64,000 nucleotides of DNA from Norana najaformis (GCA_964023275.1 OZ029920.1:2891956-2955955); one strand, 5' to 3'; numbered from the stretch's first letter, positions 33,774 to 43,734 are shown. Translations and numbers: made by a program. Notes: generated from the sequence alone by a model not told the origin.

Positions 33774-33980
33774 CGCCTACAACTACTTTTTTTGATTCCG
33801 GTGGTCGGGCCACACATTGGCGCCATCTGTGGAGCTTTTTTCTACCTACTACTGGTCGGCATCCACCTGGACGAACCTACAAACACAGAAGTGGTCTACA
33901 ATGGAGACAAGAATGCAATCCTGTTTCAAGGTATTTCTTCTATGAACTTCTCCAGTACACATTTTAGAGACTCACGTTGA
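33774..33980 (+). CDS. Aquaglyceroporin exon 6 (last helix), plus strand, frame damaged
   Basis: Acceptor 'CTTCTTTTAG' is followed by 'C GCC TAC AAC TAC', giving AYNY in phase with exon 5, then a run of seven T. After that the family text 'IPVVGPHIGAICGAFFYLLL' and 'VGIHLDEPTNTE' continues in another frame, to a stop at 33978. The expected YFWIPVVGP is thus broken at the T run by a length change. It is on the same strand as exon 1 but opposite to exons 3-5. Confidence 0.75.
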   Translation, partial: RLQLLFLIPVVGPHIGAICGAFFYLLLVGIHLDEPTNTEVVYNGDKNAILFQGISSMNFSSTHFRDSR

Positions 33981-33984
33981 ACTG

Positions 33985-35305
33985 GGCTTTGGTATAACCG
34001 ACTGCGTCTGGTGTTTGGTTAAGGGTTTAGGGTGAATAACCAGTCGGGTATTTTGCCTTAGGAGTTCTATGAAATGATCAATAATTTTTAACTGTTTTTT
34101 ATCTAGCTGTTTTTAATCTAATCTAATTTAATCACTTCTTTAGCGCGCTGTCCTGAAACCACAGCAGGAATTTACATCTTGTGCTGTCGTCTTCTGCCGC
34201 AAACAATTCCATGGCCTAGTTTTTGGAGAGACCCATCCAGCTGGGCTTGAGGAGTTTGACCGTACGGTTTGACAGTTTATCCCCAATTAGCTACGACTGC
34301 TGCGTGACCCACCTACCTACGGCTTACTTTCATGCGAAGGCAACGGACGGTGAATTAGAAATTCCACAACTGCTTTTGCGATTCAAGAACCGCAGGATGG
34401 AAAAGCTGAAAGCATTTGAAAACGAATTGCAAAAGACAAGGCGGGTTCCAGAGGCGATGACCTAAACTCACATGGAGCATAGCAGGAGGGTCCCTCAACA
34501 CTTGATCCAATATGTATAGTAATGCCTTTTTTATCTTGTTCCGTCTACTCTGGATCCCGAGTACAGGCAACAAGGCCTTCACTTGCCTTATTTTACCTTA
34601 CCATACCTTACTTTATTTACCTTACCATACCTTACTTTACCTTACGCCAGCTTCCATTTTTTCTTTACTGTTGTCTTTAGCTTATGTCGTTCGTTTTTCT
34701 TGTTTACGAATCATTATCTCATTTTCCAGGAATTCGTTACATTAAATCCGTCGATCATCCGAAACACAGATTGGATGATTCTGCTTGGGCTTGATCCTCG
34801 GTCTTCCTTCATCCTGCTGGTACTACTCATCATTCGCGTGAATTCTTCGCCATCATCAACAACATCTGGAACAGCATCAACACCATCTTCGCTGATTTTC
34901 CTCCGTTCTTCCGACCTCAAGCAACTTTAGGATATTTTCATTATCTGCTGTCTTCACGGACAAGTTTTGTTTCTTCATTGTATGTTATCTTCGCGGCCAA
35001 GTTGTTTATCTTCGTCGTCGTTAGTCGCTCAACATCTAGCTCCTCCTCATCCTCGTTAAGTTCAGGCCACTTTGAATGTGCTATGTTACTATTCGGTTGA
35101 TGTAAATGATCGTTCTGCCAACATCAGTGTCTACTTTTATCGATGATTAGGCCTACTAATTAACTGCGTCAGAATGTAACCGATTACCTTACGAGTGTTA
35201 TTATTTATGGACCTAATGGAAGAGGTGCAATAGAAATGCATATGGCATCAATCGATGGTCACTTGGAAGCAAAACCGAATTCCAAAATCACCGATCGCAT
35301 TTCCG
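33985..35305. other. Non-array spacer, no gene assigned
   Basis: It holds a + open frame at 34223-34465 (MERPIQLGLRS to PEAMT) that I do not recognise, and a CTTACC/ATACC low-complexity tract at 34585-34650. Neither has supporting features. Confidence 0.4.
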
Positions 35306-35309
35306 TAGC

Positions 35310-35592
35310 AGGGCTTCCAGCAGGCCCCCATATATTCACATTCATTGATTGTCCACAACTAAATTAATCATGTATTAATCAGGGCTTCCAGCAGGCCCCC
35401 ATATATTCACATTCATTGATTGTCCACAACTAAATTAATCATGTATTAATCAGGGCTTCCAGCAGGCCCCCATATATTCACATTCATTGATTGTCCACAA
35501 CTAAATTAATCATGTATTAATCAGGGCTTCCAGCAGGCCCCCATATATTCACATTCATTGATTGTCCACAACTAAATTAATCATGTATTAAA
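35310..35592. repeat. 71-bp tandem repeat, four copies
   Basis: The unit starts AGGGCTTCCAGCAGGCCCCC and ends CATGTATTAATC. Copies start at 35310, 35381, 35452 and 35523. They look identical by eye, so the array is very young or recently homogenised. Confidence 0.95.
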
Positions 35593-35599
35593 ACACTTA

Positions 35600-36005
35600 C
35601 TTAGATCAAAATTTAGGCCAATGTGTGCCTGACTGAAGTTTGGACTCAATCAGTCTTTGATGTTTCAATCAACCGCATGCTCATATTCGAACAATTTCAA
35701 TCAAGATAAGGATGTATTAAAGCCTCTGTTGTTTACTAAAATGTTATATTTTTGTTTAATTTTCGTCCAAGTGTTTAGGCATTTACTATATCTGCATGTA
35801 ATGTCTTCCATACTGTTGGGGCTGTTCAGTCAAGAACATCGTAGATTGTTACTTGGACTTAAATGAGATGTTTCCCTTCGCGACCTAAATCCTGTCTTCT
35901 CAAATTTCGTCGTATGCGGGCAGCAGATAGTAAGTAAGTAAGTAAGTAATGCATTTGTTAACACGCCATATATCCATCGACTGAGCGAGGAATCGTAGGC
36001 GTAGG
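35600..36005. other. Spacer, nothing recognised
   Basis: AT-rich DNA with a short TAAG repeat at 35930-35950. No gene seen. Confidence 0.5.
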
Positions 36006-36240
36006 TGGGTTACATGTCAGACAACAAAAGCAAGACGATACAGATAGGTCTTTAGCCGCTTTACGAATGTATCTAGCGAGATATTGTCGTGAGTAATGTG
36101 AACAGGAAGGCTATTCCAAATGGCTGGTGCTGAGTTGCTGAATCCGCGTCGTGAGAAATCAGACCGAAAGTCTCTGATGTCAGGGAAAGACAGAAGGTTT
36201 TGCAGATGTCGCTGCATTAGCCTAAGACTCAAGGATGTAC
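36005..36240 (-). mobile_element. LINE C-terminal fragment, minus strand
   Basis: Minus-strand frame 36232-36017 reads 'FSRRGFSNSAPAIWNSLPVH' and ends 'FVKRLKTYLYRLAFVV'. This is the AxxxWNSLP and RLKTYL pattern of CR1/L2-like LINEs. Only the last 70 residues remain. Confidence 0.75.
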
Positions 36241-36299
36241 ACTTGCAGATACATGCAATGAGACAGAAAGATTAACACTTATAGACCCTTTACTAACAT

Positions 36300-36540
36300 A
36301 TGGAAAATCAAGTCAAACAGACGACAGAAAGGCAGACAGAAAGACAAACACACAGACAGATAGAAAAAATAAAAACAGACAAGCAGACAGACGGTAGATA
36401 GTCAGCTAGACACGCAGAAAGCGAGTGAGACAGATAGACATATAGCCTTACGGACAAACATACAGACGAAAAGACTTAACAAGCAGATAGACAGACAGAC
36501 AAAAATGCCGACAGGCAGACACAGAGACAGATTAACAGAC
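36300..36540. repeat. Degenerate CAGA-rich tract
   Basis: Many GACAGA/CAGACA units with poor order, a decayed tetramer repeat. Open frames here are artefacts. Confidence 0.7.
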
Positions 36541-37047
36541 AGGCACCTGATGTTGGAAATCCAAAGTTCATCGTTCAACATAATATTGGCCTGTAGGCCT
36601 ACACATAAGCCACTAGTAACCCTAAGCTTCTTATGCTTCTCATGTATTATATCCCTGTGATTTATTCCAAGGGTTAAGGGTTCCAAAGTCCTAAGAAGTC
36701 AACAACTGCAACATATTTCCAATTGGAACAGTCCTTGTCCTATTAGCAGTATGCCATGTCGGTTTTCTTAATAGCGTTGCAGGGTTAGGATTGCCTGCTG
36801 TTCGCTACAAAGCTAAGAGTATGCGGTGTAGGTCTTGTTAGAGTTACGCATCACGTTTCACTATTCGGATTGTCGGACATACTTGAATATATTCGGTTAT
36901 TTGAGAAAAATTGACTTGGTATTTTTGTTCTAAACAGATGAATTGTTACGGAAGAGAAATCCCAAACTGATCCATCCAATCCGCCACTTTCCTATTTCTC
37001 TCACCATAAACACAACCCACCGTGACATTTCCTCTGTCTCCCAGCTC

Positions 37048-37212
37048 CTCTGTCTCCATCCTTCTCTGTCTCCATCCTTCTCTGTCTCCATCCTTCTCTG
37101 TCTCCATCCTTCTCTGTCTCCATCCTTCTCTGTCTCCATCCTTCTCTGTCTCCATCCTTCTCTGTCTCCATCCTTCTCTGTCTCCATCCTTCTCTGTCTC
37201 CATCCTTCTCTG
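37048..37212. repeat. 16-bp tandem repeat, ten copies
   Basis: The unit is CTCTGTCTCCATCCTT. The TCTCCATC core starts at 37053 and recurs every 16 bp to 37197. Copy 1 of the duplication has just one unit. The repetitive reading frames on both strands are by-products. Confidence 0.95.
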
Positions 37213-37413
37213 GTCTCTTTGCAACCGGATCCTCGACTTTACATGGTGACTCTGGACATGCCCACTGACTTGACGCAGCGTTCGTGAACCAGCTGATGAC
37301 ATGCGATTAGCTTTTCTGTAGCGCTTTAGATAATTTCGAGTTACCGAACGATTACGATTTCGAAGAGCGTTTTATCAATAGGATCAATTCCTTTCAGACG
37401 AGGTCCGATCAGA

Positions 37414-37509
37414 ATGACTCTGGAGTCATCCATGGACAAAAAGCTGCGCATCTTCAACGTCTACGTCCGAGAATTTCTGGCTGAATTCGTGGGAACCTTC
37501 ATCCTGATC
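37414..37509 (+). CDS. Aquaglyceroporin exon 1, copy 2
   Basis: 96 bp, 'MTLESSMDKKLRIFNVYVRE' then 'FLAEFVGTFILI', and a GTAAGA donor. The VREFLAEFVGTF stretch is closer to the usual family text than copy 1. No further aquaglyceroporin exons follow in the next 26 kb on +, so here it is an orphan first exon. It could still act as an alternative first exon or be a relic. Confidence 0.75.
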
Positions 37510-37744
37510 GTAAGAAGATTTTCGATGTTTTTCCAAAAACTGGGATGTTGACTACTGACAAACTGTGATAGTGTTTTTAGTTTTATATAAATGGAGACAC
37601 ATATATAAAAAAAGAAATAAAATGTAATTTCAGTAGGATATAGTATAAACGAGTGGGTGGAATTTCCGTCTTCCTTTAAATTACCCCACGCTGTCTAAGC
37701 ATAAAAATAAAATAAAATAATAATAATAATAACAATAATGCTCT

Positions 37745-38029
37745 GTTACAGCAGGAGGCGCAGCTGAACTTGCGGCCGAAAGAAAAACTTTGAAATATGA
37801 TCATCTCACTAATGCATACCACTTTGTCCCTCTGGCCCTTGAGACTTTAGGCCCTATCAATGGTTTGGGTATGACCTTTCTCACAGACTTGGGGCGTATA
37901 TTGTCCCTCATATTCGGAGATGGTAGAGAAACAGGTTACCTTTTTCAACGTTTATCTATAACATTACAGCGTTTCAATGCTGTCGCCTTCCACGGTACAT
38001 TTGTGGTGCCGAATCCAGACGAGGATTAG
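37745..38029 (+). mobile_element. C-terminal fragment of a retroelement protein (restriction-like endonuclease region), tentative
   Basis: An open frame reads 'AAELAAERKTLKYDHLTNAY', 'FVPLALETLGPINGLG', 'ETGYLFQRLSITLQRFNAVA' and stops after 'FVVPNPDED'. The KYxxL...FVPxAxETxGP pattern and the final QRxNA block recur at the C-terminus of many metazoan reverse-transcriptase proteins. In those it follows a PD-(D/E)xK-type endonuclease core. The family call is from memory. The reverse-transcriptase part is absent. Confidence 0.5.
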
Positions 38030-38102
38030 CCGTTCCAGAGTCCCTCTCTCTCTTTTTCTCCGGAAATTTTTGAACAACCAAGGGATTATACTTACCTTGG
38101 TA

Positions 38103-38103
38103 A

Positions 38104-38159
<56 letters not shown>

Positions 38160-38181
38160 GAAGAAGAAGAAGAAGAAGAAG
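38103..38181. repeat. AAT then AGA triplet tract
   Basis: AAT units turn into AGA units at about 38158. It is the first of six microsatellites in 750 bp. Confidence 0.95.
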
Positions 38182-38196
38182 AACTCTTTCCAGTGT

Positions 38197-38265
38197 GCCA
38201 GCCTGGACGCCACAGCAGCTCTAGTTGCTCCAGCAACAATAGATTTGTTTCATAATTCAAGTGAC

Positions 38266-38354
<89 letters not shown>

Positions 38355-38420
38355 TGCCAGCCTGGACGCCACAGCAGCTCTAGTTGTTCCAGCAACAATA
38401 GATTTGTTTCATAGTTGAAT
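38197..38420. repeat. Duplicated 65-bp segment around an AAT tract
   Basis: 'TGCCAGCCTGGACGCCACAG' to 'ATAGATTTGTTTCATA' occurs at 38197-38260 and again at 38354-38418 with one or two changes. The AAT tract at 38266-38353 lies between them, so the segment and microsatellite appear to have been duplicated together. Confidence 0.9.
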
Positions 38421-38503
38421 TTCAGCTTGTTTATAGTTTGTTGACGGATTTTGCTTCATCGATGTCCGATCTTCTGACGAGTCTGCAGCTGGTAGCAAAT
38501 CTC

Positions 38504-38555
<52 letters not shown>

Positions 38556-38579
38556 TAATAATATGCGCATCGCTAAATG

Positions 38580-38618
<39 letters not shown>

Positions 38619-38678
38619 CGGCTTTCAAGTTCAAATGTCGATGTTGGAGTCATAATAATAATAATAATAATAATAACA
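38504..38678. repeat. Three further AAT tracts
   Basis: AAT repeats at about 38504-38560, 38580-38618 and 38652-38678, separated by short unique spacers. Confidence 0.9.
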
Positions 38679-38711
38679 GCAACAACAACAACAATAACAA
38701 TAACAAAAACA

Positions 38712-38852
<141 letters not shown>

Positions 38853-38891
38853 GTAATTCAAGTAATGGCAAAAACCAGAAATGATCATCTA

Positions 38892-38995
38892 CTAGTAGTT
38901 CCTCAGCTCAACGACAGCTTATGGCATCAAAGGCCGTTGCCGTCACCCTCCTCCTTTATCCAGGCTTGGGACTGGCACTACCCCAAACAAGGCAG
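38892..38995 (+). mobile_element. S element with 10-bp target-site duplication
   Basis: A 104-bp copy flanked by TGATCATCTA at 38882-38891 and 38996-39005. It starts CTAGTAGTTCCTCAG, has CAGCTTATGGCATCAAAGG, and ends CCCAAACAAGGCAG, lacking the TGGCGGAGTT of other copies. It is one of the youngest-looking copies. Confidence 0.85.
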
Positions 38996-39065
38996 TGATC
39001 ATCTAATGGCCAAATGAGTAATTATAGCTTTTGATAAAATTGATATAAAGGTGTCTAAGCGGTAA

Positions 39066-40178
39066 TCGTAATCTCGAGATTTCTACAGCGCTCAACGAAA
39101 GCTAAGTCGCGGGAACCAGCTTATTCACAGGCGCTCACTCAAAACAAAATCGATAGGCAAAATAGTCATGATCCAGGAGTCAGGCACTCAGACAGTCGGA
39201 CGGCTACGGTGGATGATGTTTGAAATTGAAGCGAGAAGAGAGATAAGAGGAAGAGGAAGAATCAGGGTAAGATTTTTGGAAAAGAAGTGTTTTCAGTCTT
39301 GAGTGAAAGACCTGCGCAGAAACTGAAAGAGGTGAAGTGTTGGTGAGTTCGTATGATTGAGCAGACAACTGTCGCAATTCTGGCGGGAGTTTATTCCAAA
39401 GGGGTGGGGCATCTATGGCTATGGAGCGATTTCCAAATTTTAAGGACGAGGTGACGGGAGGGCGAAGAAGTGTCAGGACAGATGAGGAGCGGGTTGAACA
39501 GAGTGGTTGGATAGTAAATAATTGACGAAGATAGGAGGGTTGGGAGGATTGAAGTGCGTTGTAGGTGAGGGATAAGACTTTGTACTCCATTCGTTCTGGT
39601 ATTTTAAGCCAGTGCAGTGATTTGAGAACAGGGGTAATGTGATGGTGTTTGGGGGTTTTGGTGACAGCACGTGCGAGAGCACTCTGGATAGCTTGTAGGC
39701 GATTTATCTGGGTTGCGTCTATATTGAGGAAAAGTGAATTGCAGTAGTCAAGTTTTGCATGTACTATGGATGTGGCAATGATAGATGCGGTTTTGAAGTC
39801 AAGCACAGGACGGATTCTACGAAGTTCGCGGTTATGCATAAAGCAAGAGCGGGAAAGGTGGGTGATATGATCAGAAAAAGTAAGGTTATGGTCGAAAATA
39901 ACACCTAAATTACGAACAGAGGAGTTAGTATTAAAGGTGTGGGTGGAGGCAGAGTCCAGGCTGAGGGAGATAGAAGGGTCAGGAATTTTCTTCAGCTGGT
40001 CACGTAGGCCTATGAGTATGAATTCAGTTTTAGAGGGGTTCAGGCATAAGAGATTAGATGTCATCCAAGAGGAGATTTGTTTAACTACACAAAGAATATA
40101 ATCTGTAGATTCATTGAAACAATTTGGAGAGAAAGAGATGAATAAGCGGTACAAACTATAGTTAATTGAATCCCGCAT
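39066..40178 (-). mobile_element. CR1/L2-like LINE 3' half ('KHHPP' family), minus strand
   Basis: A 324-residue open frame (40178-39204) covers the part after the reverse-transcriptase catalytic YADD. It has 'LCLNPSKTEFILIGLRDQLK', 'VRNLGVIFDHNLTFSDHI', 'AKLDYCNSLFLNI', 'VLKSLHWLKIPERMEYKVL' and 'DAPPLWNKLPPELRQ', ending 'KHHPP'. The 3' UTR continues to about 39066 with 'GCGCTGTAGAAATCTCGAG'. The upstream catalytic and endonuclease parts are missing. Four shorter relatives of the same 3' end occur in the window. Confidence 0.9.
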
Positions 40179-40199
40179 TTAAAGATTTATCATTGCCAC

Positions 40200-40630
40200 G
40201 GCTGTTGATATTGACCTTACCTTACGTTTCTAGTCTAGTCTGACAGTCGTGTTTGAGAGAAGCGAGGCGTTTAAAAAGTCGAAGAACAAACTAAAGGTGT
40301 CAGAATTCTACAAGTACCGTAATATAATAAGCATTGGTTCTCAGTTTCAAGGATGTGACGTCGACCGTGTTCTGTCTCGCTATAACCGTCTTTTAAAAAC
40401 ATTTTATTCGTTAAATCGCAATCGCGAGATTTCTGTGAAGGGCAAACGAAAGCCAAATTAAAAGAGATGAGTGACAAGGGAGTCGATATTTGTTAACGAT
40501 TTCTTGTAAGAGAGGTTACATTCGATGTCAACGGGTCTGGCGACCGTGCTAAACACATGGTACTTCGATCGTTAGGTTACGATTAGAAACCTTTAAATCG
40601 TGTTTACTAAAATTATATAAACCTCATTTT
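40200..40630 (+). repeat. Modules E-end and F, with a short LINE-tail scrap
   Basis: 'TTACGTTTCTAGTCTAGTC', 'GAGAGAAGCGAGGCGTTTA', 'AAGGTGTCAGAATTCTAC', then a scrap like a LINE tail ('CGCGAGATTTCTG') at 40425-40455, then 'AGAGATGAGTGACAAGG', 'TCTGGCGACCGTGCTAAAC'. Module F was hit by, or carries, a LINE tail fragment. Confidence 0.55.
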
Positions 40631-40744
40631 CGCCAATTCCTGGTGGTATTTAAGCACTCTAGCACTAAAAGCTGTACACGTGTTTTCCATTCGACGTCAA
40701 CGGCTCTTGATATCATAAGATATCGTTAAACATCGGTACTACTA

Positions 40745-40960
40745 TTAATCGGTGGTACCTTCAAGGATATATGGAGGGAAAAAGACCTCGGGGAAGACCG
40801 AGAAGGCGCTGGAGGGACGACGTGACGGAGTGGATGGGGATGTCGATGGCGGACTGCACAAGGAAGGCAAGAGACAGAACTGAGTGGAGAAGACTGACGT
40901 CGCTGGCCATGGTCTCCGATCCGCAGCAATGAGGAGGGACAAGACAAGACAAGACACCTT
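40745..40960 (+). mobile_element. LINE C-terminal fragment (RTE-like), plus strand
   Basis: The + frame reads 'YMEGKRPRGRPRRRWRDDVT' and 'EWMGMSMADCTRKARDRTEW', then a stop. GRPxxRWxDDVxEW is the common LINE tail motif. It is followed by a four-unit AAGAC tail at 40938-40957, a typical LINE 3' end. Confidence 0.8.
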
Positions 40961-40974
40961 CAAGACAATTTCTT

Positions 40975-41310
40975 AGCCTCGAAGTATGAGGGCGGCTGAC
41001 CAGTGCTCGATTTCGTCAGTTTACTATTTTTATGGCTCATTTTTCATGCAGATGTTTTAAGTGGAACAGAAATCTTGAAACATCTTTCTGTCAGGCTGGG
41101 ATTTGAATTAGCGACCTCTGGGTTGACTGTCCAGTACGATAGCTACTAGAATATCCCACGCCCCAATTAGCTAAAAAATGCGTGAAAGATTTTAATTAAT
41201 ATTGTTTAGATCTTTATTTGGATACGATTTCAATCTTTCTCATCGTTTTGTTCGTATGGTTAAGCAAATAATTATGAAGCAACATATTTGGTCGCCTTGA
41301 TTTATTATTT
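40975..41310 (-). mobile_element. tRNA-derived SINE and downstream module text, second copy
   Basis: On the minus strand near 41165-41095, 'CAACCCAGAGGTCGCTAATT' with 'CAAATCCCAGCC' is a clear box-B region, and 'AGTAGCTATCGTACTGG' lies where box A belongs. The segment 41165-41310 ('GCGTGAAAGATTTTAATTAA', 'GGTTAAGCAAATAATTA') matches 2385-2500, beside the SINE at 2150. The SINE plus flank is therefore a shared part of two superunits about 38.8 kb apart. Confidence 0.7.
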
Positions 41311-41319
41311 TTTGATTTG

Positions 41320-42025
41320 ATAAGGTTTATTTAACGGCGCCATCATATCGAGATGATAGGCGTCTCTTGATGTATTAGCGCTTGTTGTGCCAAATATAGA
41401 GCGGATCAAAGAGCGTTTTAAAGGTGTATAAACAAACCCTAATAATAATTAGTGGTATCGGATGAAAAATAATATTTATACTGCAGTGCGCGATCTTTTA
41501 AGGAAAGGTAAGGTATGGTCGGATTGTAAGGTAAGGTCAGGCCAAGGGGCACTAAGATATTGTGCATAGTTATTATAAATATGTTGATAATATATTATTT
41601 AGACTTAATTAGTGGTAGTTTCAACTGTTTAACGACATTTTATGGCTGCGAAGCGTTTTGTCTCAATATTAGAATTAGTACTCGAAGCAGGTAAGCGATC
41701 GAACGAAAATATGTTGTATCTGTTGTTGTCCATGGGTTTAACGACATCTGATGGCAACTAAGGTCGTTGACGTCTTCGACATGAAAATGTTGTTGACGTT
41801 GTCCATAAGTTCATTTCTTTCTTCTTATCGTTTCCTTTAAGATTTTTGTTTCCGTAGGTAATGTATGTATTTTTTTAAACTGATTGCAGCACGAAATGGA
41901 TGAGAGACCAAATGCAGGCGAAGGGGGTTTTGTTGACTGGTTGATGGCACCTTTATCGACTTCTTGTTGTTTTTCTTCTTGTTGGAAGACAGTCCACTGT
42001 CCAATACGGCTCATGTGTGTCCATT
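41320..42025 (+). repeat. Degenerate modules D and H and half-units
   Basis: 'AAACCCTAATAATAATTAGT', 'AAGGTAAGGTCAGGCCAAGG', 'TTTAACGACATTTTATGGC'. Unassigned sequence with TTTCTTCTT runs follows to the LINE at 42037. Confidence 0.5.
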
Positions 42026-43132
42026 AAGGATCTTTTAACATCTATGTCAACGACCTCCCAACAACGCAATCTCGGAAATTTGCGTATGCTGATGACATTG
42101 CCCTGGGGGTGCAACGTAAAACTCTGGAGGAAGTTGAAGAGGTGCTGAACGCGGACGTTGAGCGGCTGGCGGGGTACTTTAAGATGTGGCGACTCCAGCC
42201 AAGTATAACCAAGACTGTCTCCTGCGCCTTTCATCTTTACAATGCTCAGGCCAATCGAGAGCTGAGAATCTACCTCCTCGGGCAGCACATCAGACATGAG
42301 CCACACCCGGTATACCTGGGTGTGACCCTGGACAGGTCATTGACTTATCACGAGCACATGAAGAAAACAGCGGCCAAGGTCGGTGCTCGTAACAACCTTC
42401 TAGGCAAACTTGCCGGCTCAAGCTGGGGAGCCAATGCCCAGACTCTACGTAGTTCAGCACTGGCCCTGTGCTACTCAACAGCTGAGTATTGTGCACCTGT
42501 CTGGGCTCGCTCAAGCCACACGCACCTGCTTGACGTGGAGCTGAACACATCAATGCGCATCATCTCCGGCACGCTTCGTCCCACCCCTCTGCCGTGGCTT
42601 CCGGTCCTATGTAACATCCCGCCACCACATCTCAGAAGACAGGAGGCGACGGCGAGACTACTCGCTAAAGTCCAACTGAATGACAGTCTCCCGCTGAACG
42701 CTGATATCGCGCTCCATCCAACTGTGCGTCTACCGTCGAGACGGCCTGTGTGGCTGAACTCACCAGTGGACATGACGGCTAATTCGGTCTGGAGTTCCGA
42801 GTGGTCTGCAACTGATGTTGTAAACCATTCCCTCGTGTCCGTGCCATCTGTCTGGCCCCCTGGTTTCAGCCTGCCACGTCGTCTCTGGTCTACTCTGAAC
42901 CAATTCAGAACTGGTCAGGGCCGCTGTGCGGCGAATCAGGTTCGATGGAAGCAGGCTACCTCCCCTTTCTGCAGCTGTGGAGAAATCCAAACTATGTCCC
43001 ACATTGTTGATGTCTGTACAATAACTAGTTTCCCGGGCGGTCTATCCGCACTCCACGTTGCTGATGAGGCTGCTGCATGCTGGCTTAGCGCGAACTGCAT
43101 ACGCTAAATAAATAAATAAATAAGGATCTTTT
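42025..43132 (+). mobile_element. Jockey/I-like LINE, 5'-truncated, with 12-bp target-site duplication
   Basis: TAAGGATCTTTT occurs at 42025-42036 and at 43121-43132. Between them the + frame runs from 'FNIYVNDLPTTQSRKFAYAD' (the catalytic YADD) through 'VYLGVTLDRSLTYHEHMKK', 'STAEYCAPVWARSSH', 'GTLRPTPLPWLPVL' and a CxCG...HIVDVC zinc-knuckle-like end. It stops at 43107 just before a TAAA repeat tail. The frame is open throughout. Only the last third of the reverse transcriptase and the C-terminus remain. Clean ends suggest a fairly recent insertion. Confidence 0.9.
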
Positions 43133-43194
43133 CAGTTGCTTTAAAGCCTTTTTTTAATATCTGATTTATATATTTTCTGTAATTTTTTTCTTTT

Positions 43195-43410
43195 CACTGG
43201 CCATTTCGGCTCTTTTGTAGCCATCAGGCTCTTTTGTGGCCATTAAAGTCTCCTTTGTGGCCATTTAAGGCTCTTTTGTGGCCATCGGGTTCTTTTTTTG
43301 CCATCAGGCTCTTTTGTGGCCATAAGGCCCTTTTGTGGCCGTTAAGGTTTTTTGTGGTCGTCAGGCTCTTTTGTGGCCACTTAGGCTCCTCTCAGTTGCC
43401 ATAAAGGCTT
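43195..43410. repeat. Imperfect minisatellite, about 20-24 bp unit, nine or ten copies
   Basis: Units of the form 'GGCTCTTTTGTGGCCATCA' vary in length and sequence. Unlike the 64-bp and 71-bp arrays, it is well diverged. Confidence 0.85.
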
Positions 43411-43627
43411 TTTTAGCGTATTTATATATTTTCAGTAATTTTTCGGTGTTTTTTTGTTCTTTTTTCTTTTTTCTTCTTTTTTTCACAAAATACAAATGAA
43501 ATAAAATAAAATAAAATATACAAGATAGACAAGCTATCGAACGAAAATGAGGACTACATAGCCTGTCACAGAGCTTTTTAAAGGTGTCTAAACAGAGTTG
43601 GAATCTTAAGACTATCACCGCGTTGAG

Positions 43628-43692
43628 CTCGTAATCTCGAAATTTCTACAGCGCCCAACGAAAGCTAAGTCGCAAAATCCAGTTTATTCATT
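43628..43692 (-). mobile_element. LINE 3' tail scrap ('KHHPP' family), minus strand
   Basis: 'GTAATCTCGAAATTTCTACA' and 'CGCCCAACGAAAGCTAAGTC' match the extreme 3' end of the 39066 element. Only about 65 bp remain. Confidence 0.7.
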
Positions 43693-43734
43693 TCGATTTT
43701 TCCTCACATACAGCCCATAATTTAGCTGCACCCT

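Larger units (their letters stand above)
31061..33980. pseudogene. Aquaglyceroporin locus with exons 3-5 inverted
   Basis: Aquaglyceroporins are six-helix membrane channels for water and glycerol with two NPA-type loops. Here exon 1 is on + (31061-31156), exon 6 on + (33774-33980), and exons 5, 4 and 3 lie between them on the minus strand (32025-32245, 32527-32645, 33137-33274). Each middle exon is open and has proper splice sites, and their phases match the AQP3-type gene layout. As drawn, no single strand can give the protein. No exon 2 (the helix 2 segment) was found within or near the locus. Exon 6 also has a frame problem in a T run. The simplest reading is an in-place inversion that broke a gene; an assembly error is the main alternative. 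Confidence 0.7.
36808..37739 (+). repeat. Duplicated block, copy 2 (carries second exon 1)
   Basis: The partner of 30425-31425. It includes a 16-bp tandem repeat (37048-37212), a LINE-like GATTACG tail near 37345, exon 1, and intron 1 with 'CCCCACGCTGTCTAAGC'. It ends in an AAT/AACAAT tract, as copy 1 does. Confidence 0.85.

Noticed and set aside
33716-33967. Alternative + frame (FDSGGRATHWRHLW) over aquaglyceroporin exon 6
   Set aside because: It is the wrong frame; the family text IPVVGPHIGA is in the neighbouring one.
36930-37302. Repetitive protein-like frame (METEKDGDREGWRQRR)
   Set aside because: It is the translation of the 16-bp minisatellite on the minus strand. The single-unit copy at 30.7 kb shows the ancestral state is not a repeat protein.
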